A stretch of DNA of 61,504 nt from an uncultured Mucilaginibacter sp. (GCA_903927645.1 CAIYNX010000094.1:1-61504); one strand, 5' to 3'; positions 1 to 9,504 are shown, counted from the first letter of the stretch. Notes: generated from the sequence alone by a model not told the origin. A program made the numbers and translations.

Positions 1-1586
1 GGTGAGGATATGGCTTGAGCTGCTGAAATACCGTCGATAATGAATTTTATAGGTTTACGATTAATTGAGTACCATTCATTCGGGTTATGCCCATCACTTA
101 CATTTTTTGCTAAAATATTGTCTGTAACACTATATGGGTTAAAAAATCTTTCCCCAAAACCTTTAACGCTTTCTTGTAATAATTGCAATAAGGTTTTCTT
201 CCCAACCTTTTCCAAATCTTTTTCATCAATTACCTGATCGGCTTCACCGGGGCCGTTTAGGTTTTGCGAGCCTTTAATTATTTTCTGGGCTTTTATTTTT
301 ACCTCTTTTAATAAATGACTGCCTTTTGCAAGGTTTTCTAGCTCGCTTAATGATGCACGGGTTTTGGTATAGTTAAGCAATATTCCATCACTTTCAATAT
401 ACCAGGGTATTGTTTTAGGGCTAAAGGGCTTGGTAAAATCAGGTGTTTTTGTTTCATCAATCCCAATGTTTACATTAAAACTTTTACCGCTTTTATTTAC
501 CGCTTTTAAAAAAAATACAGGGGTATCAATTTTAGGTAAACGGTCAAAAATAAATTTACCATTTTGATCGGTAATGGTATCCATCAACATTCTTGGCTTT
601 ATAGAGAATAACAATACATTACTACCTTTTACGGGTAGGTTAAATACATTTTTTACCGTACCATTTACCTTAAACTCTTTTTCGGGCTGATAAGTAATGG
701 CGGGTGGGTTAAAAACTTGTTTCCAGTTATAATCAACCCAACCTTGGGTAAGCAGCAAATTATCAAGTGCTTGCCATGCGGTATCTGTTTTATGGCTCAG
801 GTAATATTCTGGTTCTTCAATAAAGCCTTTCAAATCGGCCGTAAGTAGCAGGCGTGTTAAAATATTTTCCCTATTTAGGGTATCTTGTTTTACCTGCTTA
901 TCATCTGTAACAGCCATGGAAAAATTACCCGCTATCGGGTTGCCATTTTTATCGGTCACTTTTATTTTTACCGAAACGCTGTCTCTCGCTGTATAAGTTG
1001 GCTTATCTGTAGTAATTTGAACATTGAGCCTATCATGCCTGTCAATATACACTACCCTTTCGTTGATAGGTTGGTTGTTAGCAGACATCACCGTAAAATG
1101 GGCAACCCCTGTTGGAAACAAGCTTTTAGGGATTTTTTGTTTTACGAAATTGGTATTTTTTAAACTAAATACAGCTGCATAGCAAACTATACCCCTTGCC
1201 CTGCCTATCAGGTAATAATTATCGCCTAAAGCCCCAATATCAGCTGTTGAGGCCACTAATACGTCCAGTGAATCGCTTTCTGCCCGGTTTTTTATATGCA
1301 AAACCATGCCCGAGGGTTTTAGGGCAGGCAATGAATAGCTTTTTACCAAACCGCCGGGAAGATTAACCTTTGCAGTATAACTTTCTCCTGCTTTTGGAGC
1401 GATATAAACATTGCCCATGCCATTATGCAGCGAGCTAAATTCGGCAATCGTATTGTTCCCATTATCGGTTATGATCCCCGAAATATTTTGGCCTTTACCA
1501 TCCTCGCCAATGGCTTTAAAACCTACATAGGCAGGTAAACCGGCCACCATGCTGCCACCTTCGGGTAAAAACTGTAAGTCTGTATT
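1..1586 (-). pseudogene. Distal part of the fused MG2/TonB-plug protein, beyond an in-frame stop
   Basis: Read on the minus strand, the frame of the upstream gene continues directly after its TAA at 1587-1589. It stays open for 528 codons to the window edge. The first residues after the stop are NTDLQFLPEGGS, the start of a domain that also follows MG2 in the first unit (ADMQFFPEGGS) and in the paralog at 57720 (NLQFFPEGGN). Further on come a TADLKGFIEEPEYY segment, an LLTQGW segment, a carboxypeptidase-regulatory-like stretch, a GEADQV motif and the beginning of a plug domain (FIIDGISAAQA). This is therefore the remainder of unit 2 and not a separate gene: it has no signal peptide and no plausible start of its own. 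It could be a decayed piece, a read-through extension, or the effect of one wrong base. The 3' end lies outside the window. Confidence 0.8.
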
Positions 1587-4500
1587 TTAGGGTCGGTTGA
1601 GGGGGAGGGGTATTACTGCCTTTTTTTCTTTTAATGGGTCTTCAACAACTATTGCTAAACCGTTATTTTTTTGAGGCAAGGTAAAATTCAAGGCTACAGC
1701 GCCATTTAAATCAGTCAGAAATTTTTGATGGTATAGGTGTTTGTCGCCATTCATTACCTGCAGGTTGATGTCCTTTACTTGGTATAGCTTTTTAGCCATA
1801 TCTGTAAATTGTAGTTTTATGGAGGCTTTTTTTAATCCGCTATCAACAATCAGATTTATTTGCCTGTTCACCAACCACTTATTTTCGAGCGGACTGGTAA
1901 TATAAAAGCTTTTATAAAAAAAGTAATCATCGCCAAAATTTCGCATCCAGTTGGTATAAGCGCGTAGGGTATAGGTACCGCTGGCAAAATCCTTCTCATC
2001 CAAATTGATGCTGCCCCAACCAAGTCCGCTTTTTATGGGTATGCGCAATTGTTTAACAATTTTATTGCTATCATTGGCAATATCAATATTGAGCAAATTG
2101 CTTTTGCTGGAAGCAGCCATATAACTATTAAACAGGTAGGCTTTAAACCAAATGGTATCGCCCTGGGTATAATAGGGTTTATCAAATTGTAGATAGGGTT
2201 TTTCGGGGTTGTTTAATTTGGTCACGCTATCGGCAAGGGTTGTTAATTTCAACAAGGTATTGCCGGTTTTATTAATTTGGGCAAATGGATATGCGTTATT
2301 AACCTTATATCTTAAAATTTGTCTACCAATATTGCCGTTTTCGTCTATGCCCTCTATAATAAGTTTGTAGTTACCAGGTGCATCGGTATTATAATATTGA
2401 AAATTAGCATAGCCATTTTTATCAGTTTTTATAATAGGGTTCCAGTATATGGTAGCCCGAAGGTCTTTATGCTTATCGTTGGTATCAATATGTTCAAATT
2501 TGGGGGCATAAAATTCGCGGGCTTTGTAAAAGCCTCCGGGTGTAATAGGTAAAACGCCAACGGAAGCAATGTCTTTGGCATTTAAACCTCCACCTTTTTT
2601 GGTTGTTATTACCAGTACACCATTTCCACCTTCCATGCCATAAATGCTTGCATTGGCATTTTTAAGTACTTCAATGGTTTCAATTGAATTTACGGTTAAA
2701 AAATCCAAATCGAAGCCTAGGCCCATGTCGGCACCATCAAGTATAACAAGCATGTTTACCTGGCCATGGTTAAAAGTAACACCCCTCAATCTACCGATTA
2801 AACTCGTTGATAATGGCCCTTGAATTTTTCCAATTTCGTCTGCATGCAACACTTGGTCGGCATTTCCGGCTCCAGCCAGGCTTTCGGTATGGTATTTGGT
2901 ATCTAATTTTATCGCCTTAATTTTAACTTCTTTTAGCATTAGTCCTTTGCCATTATTAAACGCTTCATTGTGGCTTTTTTCAGCATTTTGGATGTAAACA
3001 TTCATTAATGTATCAGTTAAAAGGTTTGCGGGTTTAAATTCTGAAACAGGTAACTCTTTATCTTTTAACCAAGTAATTTTTGTTGTGTTTTTGCCATTTG
3101 CTTTAACTGCGCTTAACACAAAATGAGTAGTATCAGGAAAAATAAGGTTTTCAAAGTGAAAGATGCCTTGATCATCGGATACTGTACTTATAATTGAACT
3201 ACCTCCCGAAGGAATTAAGGTAATTGTGCCATTATTTATTGGCTTATTTAATAGGTTGGTTACTTTGCCGGTTATTTCAAGAGCTTTTTCGGGTTGGTAG
3301 GCTATGGTTGGATAGGTGTTATTTATAATTCTTTTCCATTCAAACTTGCGGTAGCCTTGAGTAAGCATTAAAACATCTAGGTTTTTACTTGCTTTTATGC
3401 TGGTGTCGGCAAAGTAATAATTAGGTTCTTCTACATAACCTTTTAAATCGGAGGTTAAAAGCAGGTTACTGAGTATGGTATTTTCATGGCTGTCATCGTA
3501 GGGCATATTACTTTCGTTTATTACCGAAACTGAGAAATTCCCGTTCACAACCGAATCTGCCCTGTTTTTTGAAGTCAGGTTTATTTTTACTTTTTCCCTT
3601 TTACCATAAATGTTTTTATCACTACTTATATTTAAACTTAGTTGATCATAATTTTGTACAAAAAACAAACGTTCAGATAAAGGCTCACCATTTTCTGATA
3701 TTAATGATGCAGTTGCTACACTGGTTGCATGCTTTCTTTTTGAAATATCAAAATTAATTATCGGACTATCGAGCTTACAATTGACGGCTGTTAACTTATT
3801 GCCCGAATAAATTAATAATGAATAATTTTTACCCTTATTGGCTTGGTAATAAGGAGGATTGGTTTGTATGCTGATGGTAGCTTTAAAGTTCGTATCGTTA
3901 TTAATGCTTAAAGTAATACCACTTAATATTGGCTTTGGCAGTACAACTTCATCACCAACTCCTTTAATGGTATATTTTACTTTGTAGGTATCACCTACTT
4001 TTGGTTCTAAATAAAAGTAACCCATACCTAAATGTTGAGAATTAAAGCTGGTTATCATTGTATTATCCTGGTTATAAATGGTGCCATTTACATCCAAACC
4101 ATTTCCATTTTGCCCTGTTGCTTTAAAAGCTACTTTTGTACGGATGCCAATTATTAAACTTCCGCCTTCCGGAAAAAATTGCATATCGGCTTTAGGCAAT
4201 GGGCTCGGTTTATTAGCTGCAGACTGAATAGTTTTATTAATTGTAATTGAGCCTATTGGAATCTGTTTTTCAAATACACCATATCCACCATTGTTTAGCA
4301 TCCAACGGGTATAGGCCCTGATACGATAATTACCGGCTGGCAATGAATCAGGTAATGAGAAATCGCCATAGGCAGTGCCACCATCCAGTTGTAGTTTTAT
4401 TGACTGGTCGATTTTATTATTGGTATTGATCAAATCAACATATAAAACACCGCTAAGGCAGGGTGTATTGTAATTATTGCTTGCCTTAACATAAGCCTTA

Positions 4501-4691
4501 AAATAAATGGTATCGCCTGTAGCATAATAGGGTTTATCAAATTGCAAATAAGCTTTTTCGAAAACATGGGCGTACAGATAAGCGCTCGTTTTGTTTTTAA
4601 TTGAATCTATAGGATTCTTCCTGACCTGTGCTTGAATTGTTATACTACAGAATAGTAGATATAATAAGGTTTTATTAAATTTTACTCCCAT
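1587..4691 (-). CDS. Secreted MG2 / TonB-plug-domain protein, fused double unit, prematurely stopped
   Basis: This 1034-residue exported protein starts at the ATG at 4691; a TTG four codons upstream is less likely. The signal peptide GVKFNKTLLYLLFCSITIQAQ leads into an alpha-2-macroglobulin MG2-type domain (EKAYLQFDKPYYATGDTIYFKAY, about residues 45-150). Next come a QFFPEGG domain, a SDLKGYVEEPNYYFADTS segment, a carboxypeptidase-regulatory-like fold near 480-550, and a TonB plug-like domain (GAGNADQV...LVILDG...IEVLKNANASIYG) near 610-710. No beta-barrel follows. The first unit ends at about 2300 (GRQILRYKVNN), the point where the paralog at 57720 stops. A short linker then leads into a second MG2 unit from about residue 830, followed by an extra beta-sandwich-like segment. 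Translation stops at TAA in the middle of unit 2. Such proteins are common in Bacteroidota and lack a firm function; a role in surface or secreted complexes is inference. Confidence 0.8.
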   Translation of the reverse strand: MGVKFNKTLLYLLFCSITIQAQVRKNPIDSIKNKTSAYLYAHVFEKAYLQFDKPYYATGDTIYFKAYVKASNNYNTPCLSGVLYVDLINTNNKIDQSIKLQLDGGTAYGDFSLPDSLPAGNYRIRAYTRWMLNNGGYGVFEKQIPIGSITINKTIQSAANKPSPLPKADMQFFPEGGSLIIGIRTKVAFKATGQNGNGLDVNGTIYNQDNTMITSFNSQHLGMGYFYLEPKVGDTYKVKYTIKGVGDEVVLPKPILSGITLSINNDTNFKATISIQTNPPYYQANKGKNYSLLIYSGNKLTAVNCKLDSPIINFDISKRKHATSVATASLISENGEPLSERLFFVQNYDQLSLNISSDKNIYGKREKVKINLTSKNRADSVVNGNFSVSVINESNMPYDDSHENTILSNLLLTSDLKGYVEEPNYYFADTSIKASKNLDVLMLTQGYRKFEWKRIINNTYPTIAYQPEKALEITGKVTNLLNKPINNGTITLIPSGGSSIISTVSDDQGIFHFENLIFPDTTHFVLSAVKANGKNTTKITWLKDKELPVSEFKPANLLTDTLMNVYIQNAEKSHNEAFNNGKGLMLKEVKIKAIKLDTKYHTESLAGAGNADQVLHADEIGKIQGPLSTSLIGRLRGVTFNHGQVNMLVILDGADMGLGFDLDFLTVNSIETIEVLKNANASIYGMEGGNGVLVITTKKGGGLNAKDIASVGVLPITPGGFYKAREFYAPKFEHIDTNDKHKDLRATIYWNPIIKTDKNGYANFQYYNTDAPGNYKLIIEGIDENGNIGRQILRYKVNNAYPFAQINKTGNTLLKLTTLADSVTKLNNPEKPYLQFDKPYYTQGDTIWFKAYLFNSYMAASSKSNLLNIDIANDSNKIVKQLRIPIKSGLGWGSINLDEKDFASGTYTLRAYTNWMRNFGDDYFFYKSFYITSPLENKWLVNRQINLIVDSGLKKASIKLQFTDMAKKLYQVKDINLQVMNGDKHLYHQKFLTDLNGAVALNFTLPQKNNGLAIVVEDPLKEKKAVIPLPLNRP

Positions 4692-5176
4692 AAAATAAAT
4701 CAATTACAATTTGTGATAAAAATTATACCTATAAAATTGCCATTGCTTAAATTTAAAGAAGCTGAAAGTAATTTTGAAGGATAAAGGTTTTAGAACTAGG
4801 TTTATTTATTGATATAAAATTATAAATAAATAAATCAAAAAACAAAATTTAATTAATATTGAAAATTGAAATACTTAATTATTGATTTATTGAGTAATTT
4901 TTGAATAGGATATATTTTATGGTGGTATTTGGTATTTTGGCTTAAAAGATAGCGTATTTGATTTTTTAAATTTCGGATTACGGCATTGGTATCAATATAA
5001 TATAATTAATTATGCTAACATAAAACCGGGCATGTACTTATAAATTAAGTAAAAAAGAGCTAATAATAATTTAGGATATAAAATACTCGCGTATAATATG
5101 AACAGGGTATTTTAAATTGATAGATGCTTAATAATATTGGAAATGCTGTCAAGAAACAAAAAAAGGCACTTATTTT
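4692..5176. other. AT-rich intergenic stretch without a recognisable gene
   Basis: About 485 bases between the MG2/plug gene start and the hairpin downstream of the 147-residue gene. It is very AT-rich, and I see no convincing coding frame or RNA gene. The promoter of the MG2/plug gene should lie in its left part. The best candidate there is a TAatTTTt on the minus strand, which differs from TAnnTTTG at one position, so I do not call it. Confidence 0.5.
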
Positions 5177-5212
5177 ACGTTAATCATATTTTATTATAAA
5201 TATGATTAACGT
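5177..5212 (-). terminator. Long hairpin, probable terminator
   Basis: A perfect 15-base-pair inverted repeat (arms 5177-5191 and 5198-5212, loop TATTAT) begins six bases past the stop codon of the 147-residue gene on the minus strand. A T-rich run follows after about ten bases. The stem is AT-rich but long. Its position fits transcription termination or 3'-end protection. Confidence 0.6.
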
Positions 5213-5218
5213 GTTGAA

Positions 5219-5662
5219 TTATACCTTACTGGCTTTTATATATTCAAAACGGTTATTATCTAAATTTCTACGCCTTACGAGTTTATGTTCATTGGCCATT
5301 TTTAACAATATGCCTGATAGTTCTGAAGTTTTAAAGTCGGATGCATAAAATTCTCTACAATAATCAGAAATAGCGGCGATACTATGTGGAGCATCGAAAT
5401 AATCTGTATGCAAAATTTGATTTAAAATTTTTGTGGCACCCGGTTTTTTATCTCCAATATGAATACTGTTTCTTTCTTCGGAAGTTCCATTTAACTTTTT
5501 GTTAGCAATATTATTCCAGATACTTTCAGATCTTTCATTTTCAATTATTGCATCAAGTAAACGGTCAACTACGCGTACTTGCACAGCTTCTGATTTAAAA
5601 GCGTTCACAACATCGGAAATTTCAACGAGTTGTTTTTTTAATTCATCAATATGTTTGCTCAT
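5219..5662 (-). CDS. Small conserved-looking protein with possible C-terminal winged helix
   Basis: 147 residues with an ATG start and no signal peptide or membrane segment. The N-terminal 50 residues are helical and charged (HIDELKKQLVEISDVVNAF...), with coiled-coil character. The C-terminal half (ILNQILHTDYF, SIAAISDYCREFY, SELSGILLKMANEHKLVRRR) reads like a winged-helix module: a helix, a helix, then a basic 'wing' VRRRNLDNNRFEYIK. DNA binding is inference from that pattern. It stands alone, downstream of the lysine aminotransferase gene with a gap of 194 bases, and is followed by a long hairpin. I do not recognise a named family. Confidence 0.65.
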   Translation of the reverse strand: MSKHIDELKKQLVEISDVVNAFKSEAVQVRVVDRLLDAIIENERSESIWNNIANKKLNGTSEERNSIHIGDKKPGATKILNQILHTDYFDAPHSIAAISDYCREFYASDFKTSELSGILLKMANEHKLVRRRNLDNNRFEYIKASKV

Positions 5663-5856
5663 CTTTTGCCCTATTATATCAATATATTTTAACTAACCTT
5701 ATTTATAAATGAGATAATGATAATATTGTTTTAATAGTATCATTTTCTGTTTTGTTGAATTATAACAAATAGATTTTTAAGCTCTTTACGTTAAATTCAA
5801 AATAAAGTTACCACTATATAAATAATAATAGAGGTTGTAGCAAAAGTTTTACAGTA

Positions 5857-7188
5857 TTATATATTATTTAATATTTGTTGCAATACGGTTAATCCCTCGT
5901 CAATTTGATGGTTTTCCATTATCAAGGCTGGTCTGAAGCGTATAGTACGGTCGCCACAGCCCAAAAACATCACATTTTTTTCCATGCCTAGGCTTATAAA
6001 TTTATCTCTTTTGGCCTTATCCGGAAAATCAAATGCTGTTAAAAGTCCTTTGCCACGAACATTACTTACAAGGCTATTCTTTTTGGCAATTTCACTCAAT
6101 TGGTTTTGAAGGTATTCACCAGTTATGGCTGCTTTATCGCAAAGCTTATCTTCATTAATGATTTCCATAATTTTAGCCGACCGAACCATATCAACCAAAC
6201 TGCCTCCCCAGGTTGAGTTGATACGAGATGAAACATTGAATACATTATCTTCAATTTCATCAACTCTGTTGCTAGCCAAAATGCCACAAACCTGCATTTT
6301 TTTACCAAAGGCCAAAATATCGGGTCTGGCTTTTTCACCATAATGTTGGTGCGCCCAAAATTTACCCGAAAGCCCTACACCTGTTTGTACTTCATCATAC
6401 ACCAACATGGCTTCATATTCATCAGCAAGAATTCTTAATTGTTCTAAAAATTCAGTTCGCACATGGTTATCACCACCTTCTGATTGTATTGGTTCAATAA
6501 TAATGGCGCAAACATCATCCTTATTTAATTCAAAAGCTTTTCTAATTTGAGCTATTGAAAGGGCTTCTCTTTTCAATAAATCCTCATGGTTTGCATCGGT
6601 ATATGGAAAATTTATTTGTGGGTGTGATACCCTTGGCCAGTCAAATTTTGCAAACCATTTGGTTTTATTAGGAATGGTATTGGTTAAACTCATTGTATAA
6701 CCCGATCTGCCATGAAAAGCATGCTCAAAATGGATCACTTTGAAACCAATTTCTTTGGTATAACCTTTTGCAAAGTTTTTTTGCACCTTCCAATCCATTG
6801 CTACTTTAAGCGCATTTTCAATCGCTAGCGAACCACCAGCGATAAAAAACGCATGAGGCAAATAGTCCGGTATACCTATTTTACTAAAAGTTTCAACAAA
6901 ATTAGCGTATTGGGTAGTATATATATCAGAGTTAGAGGGGTTGGTTAATGCCGCCTGTAATAAGTTATGTTTGAATTCATCATCATTTACCATTTTAGGA
7001 TGGTTATATCCTAATGGAACCGAAGCAAAACAGGTAAAAAAATCTAAAAGCGTACGGTTGTGTTTAGCATCATGAATGTAAACACCCTTGCTTTTTTCCA
7101 TATCAAAAATAAGATCGAAGCCATCGGCCAATAAATGTTTGTTTAACGTAGCATGCACGTCTTGCGGAGAAATAATCCTGTTTTGCAT
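5857..7188 (-). CDS. lat: L-lysine 6-transaminase (LAT family)
   Basis: 443 residues, a full-length class III PLP-dependent aminotransferase. LAT-family enzymes transfer the epsilon-amino group of L-lysine to 2-oxoglutarate, giving 2-aminoadipate 6-semialdehyde (cyclising to piperideine-6-carboxylate) and glutamate. Visible motifs are FFTCFASVPLGYNHPK near residue 50, the PLP-phosphate region FIAGGSLAIENALK (115-128), EPIQSEGGD (232-240), DEVQTGVG with the PLP-binding Asp265, and the Schiff-base lysine in FGKKMQVCG (K296 or K297). The last motif is close to the one known from mycobacterial LAT. A TATATTTG -7 element lies 16 bases upstream. No second lysine-degradation gene is adjacent, so the role (lysine catabolism or a pipecolate/aminoadipate product) is open. 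Confidence 0.9.
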   Translation of the reverse strand: MQNRIISPQDVHATLNKHLLADGFDLIFDMEKSKGVYIHDAKHNRTLLDFFTCFASVPLGYNHPKMVNDDEFKHNLLQAALTNPSNSDIYTTQYANFVETFSKIGIPDYLPHAFFIAGGSLAIENALKVAMDWKVQKNFAKGYTKEIGFKVIHFEHAFHGRSGYTMSLTNTIPNKTKWFAKFDWPRVSHPQINFPYTDANHEDLLKREALSIAQIRKAFELNKDDVCAIIIEPIQSEGGDNHVRTEFLEQLRILADEYEAMLVYDEVQTGVGLSGKFWAHQHYGEKARPDILAFGKKMQVCGILASNRVDEIEDNVFNVSSRINSTWGGSLVDMVRSAKIMEIINEDKLCDKAAITGEYLQNQLSEIAKKNSLVSNVRGKGLLTAFDFPDKAKRDKFISLGMEKNVMFLGCGDRTIRFRPALIMENHQIDEGLTVLQQILNNI

Positions 7189-7204
7189 AACAATTTAATT
7201 TGTT

Positions 7205-7212
7205 CAAATATA
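7205..7212 (-). promoter_or_regulatory. Promoter -7 element of lat
   Basis: TATATTTG on the minus strand is an exact match to the Bacteroidota -7 element TAnnTTTG. A TTTG at 7234-7231 lies 18 bases upstream, as expected for the -33 element. Transcription would start about ten bases before the lat ATG at 7188. Confidence 0.6.
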
Positions 7213-7439
7213 CAAAAAACGTCCAAAAAACAAAAATTTGGCTGTTTTTGAACCGAAATGATAAAAAGTAACTTTAAATTGTTTAAACCTAGTTTTTGTA
7301 CTAAAATTGAATTTGGTTTCAGATATTTTTGCTAGAATTCAAAATTTAACTAAGTAAAAAACGAAACCTTTGGATTTTAGGATAGAAATATTTGGGCAAT
7401 GTTAATATTTAAAACTATATAGAAAATATTCAATTTTAT

Positions 7440-8327
7440 TCAAAATTTTTCTTGCATACCTAATATCCCCCAAAGTCCACCGGTATGTATGGCTAGGACA
7501 TTACTACCCGGTTTGAAATATTTTTTTGTAGCCAAATCAAATATGGCATAAAATAATTTACCGGTATTAACCGGGTCAATGAGCATACCTGTATCTGCAA
7601 TAAATTGTTTTATAAATGAAATTAATTCTGGTGTAGTTTTGGCATATCCACCAAAATGATAATCTGTGTGTAAGGTAAAAGGGTGCTTTTTATTTAATAA
7701 TAGCTCAATTTCATTTTCTAAAAAACTTCCGTTTTTTAGAATAGGTACACTGTTAATTTGAGTTTTCAAATTTAATTCATTTATACCATTTATTATGCCG
7801 GCAACCGTTGTACCCGTACCGCTGGCACAAAATACATGATCATATATTTGTGGTAGCTCTCCAATTATTTCGCTACATCCTTTTGCCCCTTCAGCTGATG
7901 CGCCACCTTCGTTAATAAAAAAGGCATCCGGATCATTTAAGAAATATTTATTAAAAAGCGCTGGCTTATCCTGATAGCTTGCTCTATCAACAAATTGTAG
8001 TTCCATGCCGTGCAGTTTGCATAAAAATAATATATCATTGTTAACCATTTCTCCTCTTACAATACCAGTTGATTTTAAACCAAATTGTGCTGCCGCTGCA
8101 GATGTTGCTAAAAGGTGGTTTGAGTAAGCGCCACCAAAAGTTACTAAATGAGTTTTATTTTCGGCAACTGCCTTTTTTAAAATATATTTAAGCTTACGCC
8201 ATTTATTGCCGGAAATTAAAGGATGTATCAGGTCATCACGTTTTACAAAAACGTTTATTTCTGCTTCATCAAAAATTTTGTTTTTGATTTGATGTATAGG
8301 GCTTAAGAAATCAAGTTCAATATCCAT
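7440..8327 (-). CDS. PLP-dependent ACC deaminase / D-cysteine desulfhydrase family enzyme
   Basis: 295 residues, a type II fold PLP enzyme. The Schiff-base lysine is expected at K42 in SGNKWRKLKY, which matches the family's GGNKxRKL. The glycine/serine region GGAYSNHLLATSAAA follows near residue 85, and the phosphate-binding glycine stretch ASGTGTTVAGI is near 168. The family includes 1-aminocyclopropane-1-carboxylate deaminase and D-cysteine desulfhydrase. At this length most bacterial members are poorly characterised and probably deaminate or desulfhydrate small D-amino acids. The gene begins four bases after the stop of the outer-membrane-type gene upstream, so the two are probably co-transcribed. 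Confidence 0.8.
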   Translation of the reverse strand: MDIELDFLSPIHQIKNKIFDEAEINVFVKRDDLIHPLISGNKWRKLKYILKKAVAENKTHLVTFGGAYSNHLLATSAAAAQFGLKSTGIVRGEMVNNDILFLCKLHGMELQFVDRASYQDKPALFNKYFLNDPDAFFINEGGASAEGAKGCSEIIGELPQIYDHVFCASGTGTTVAGIINGINELNLKTQINSVPILKNGSFLENEIELLLNKKHPFTLHTDYHFGGYAKTTPELISFIKQFIADTGMLIDPVNTGKLFYAIFDLATKKYFKPGSNVLAIHTGGLWGILGMQEKF

Positions 8328-8331
8328 TGAA

Positions 8332-9396
8332 TTAAAATCCTAGTCCAACCCCGGCGTTTGCAGATAGATACTGGCCTTGGCTAACTGAACCATATATTTT
8401 TAAAATCCATAAATCAAGCTGAAAGCCAACATCTGCCCTGAAACCGCTTATGGAAGTTTCGGAAATATGAACCGGAGTTGGGAAATTTTGATAATAACCA
8501 GGAGCAACCGTTATTGGATAATTACCATATAAATTAACATTGGTAGTTGCAATTTGATAACCTGCTGAAATAAATGTAGTAAAAATTCCAAACTGCTTTG
8601 AAGCAATTAATTGTAAATTTTTTCCGGTAAAGGTTCCGGTATATTTTTGAGTGGTAAAGTCTTGCAGACTGCCCGGTATAGGGTAGGTATTATATTCAGG
8701 CTGAACATCTAAGTGTCGTGAAAAGTTAATCTGATTGTAATTTGCGGCAATTGCGAGGTCAAATGGTACATATTGTTCCAATCCATAATTATCATCACCA
8801 TTAAAAATATCTCTCATTATATCGTGCTTAATACCAAAACCAATAATATTAATTGTTCCTACGTCAAATGGTAAATTAATGGTTGGCGTAGTACGGATGG
8901 TTACATCAGTATTTAATCCTATACCCACTGATAGTTGTACATTTGGCGCCGGAACATATTGGCTGATACCTTGAGGCATAGTAAATGTACTTATTTTATG
9001 ACCATAATCATCTTTCACATCTAATATTGGCAATGATGAGGTAGTACTACCTCCAAATGTTGGGGCAACTAATGAGGGCGAGGAAGGATCAATTTGTATA
9101 TGGTTTGATAATCCGATTTTGGTAACATCAAAATATTGATCTTCAATTGGTATTTGAGCTACCGTTGCCGACACACGTAGCTCTAAGTGCAAAAAATCTT
9201 TTGTTTTTGCGGTGTTATTCCAGCCGCTATTAAGCCCGGTACCAAAACCTTTAAAAATAGGTTCGCTATAACTTTGTAACAATTTGGTAGCATCCAAGCT
9301 GCCGGATTTAACCAGTTGGTCGAACGAAATATATTGAGCCTTGGTATTGGTAAATATGGAAATAGTAATTAAAGTGATAAGGAAAACTTTTTTCAT
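8332..9396 (-). CDS. Exported outer-membrane-type protein (DUF6588-like)
   Basis: 354 residues with a clear signal peptide (KKVFLITLITISIFTNTKA, cleavage before QYISFD). The mature part has alternating polar/aromatic strands and ends in a typical outer-membrane beta-barrel C-terminus (LSANAGVGLGF). Repeated strands such as VQLSVGIGLNTDVTIRTTP and FGIFTTFISAGYQIATTNV support a barrel. The layout (N-terminal ISFDQLVKSG..., glycine-rich barrel) resembles the Bacteroidota family DUF6588; that assignment is from memory and tentative. Its substrate is unknown. It is the first gene of a probable two-gene operon with the PLP enzyme at 7440. Confidence 0.7.
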   Translation of the reverse strand: MKKVFLITLITISIFTNTKAQYISFDQLVKSGSLDATKLLQSYSEPIFKGFGTGLNSGWNNTAKTKDFLHLELRVSATVAQIPIEDQYFDVTKIGLSNHIQIDPSSPSLVAPTFGGSTTSSLPILDVKDDYGHKISTFTMPQGISQYVPAPNVQLSVGIGLNTDVTIRTTPTINLPFDVGTINIIGFGIKHDIMRDIFNGDDNYGLEQYVPFDLAIAANYNQINFSRHLDVQPEYNTYPIPGSLQDFTTQKYTGTFTGKNLQLIASKQFGIFTTFISAGYQIATTNVNLYGNYPITVAPGYYQNFPTPVHISETSISGFRADVGFQLDLWILKIYGSVSQGQYLSANAGVGLGF

Positions 9397-9480
9397 AGGT
9401 TATAGATTTTAGTTTAAATTGCTGGTTATAAGTTGGTATAAATTTAGAATTTAATATTTGGTAAGTATTATTTGTAACAA

Positions 9481-9504
9481 ATGTTTTATAAAAATATAAA
9501 ACAT
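9481..9504. repeat. Short perfect inverted repeat
   Basis: Ten-base arms (9481-9490 ATGTTTTATA and 9495-9504) flank an AAAA loop. The site lies in the 246-base gap between the divergently transcribed outer-membrane-type gene and rluD. It could be an operator or a weak hairpin. Such AT-rich palindromes also arise by chance in DNA of this composition. Confidence 0.4.

Noticed and set aside
885..1163. A plus-strand open frame of 92 codons
   Set aside because: It lies wholly opposite the clear minus-strand coding frame of the MG2/plug remainder and has no recognisable protein features.
4509..4544. Identical 20-mer shared with 2170-2189 as a mobile-element repeat
   Set aside because: It lies in coding sequence and encodes the conserved QFDKPYY motif of both MG2 units, so it reflects paralogy.
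6123..6343. Open frames inside the lat gene on both strands
   Set aside because: Shadows of the class III aminotransferase coding sequence.
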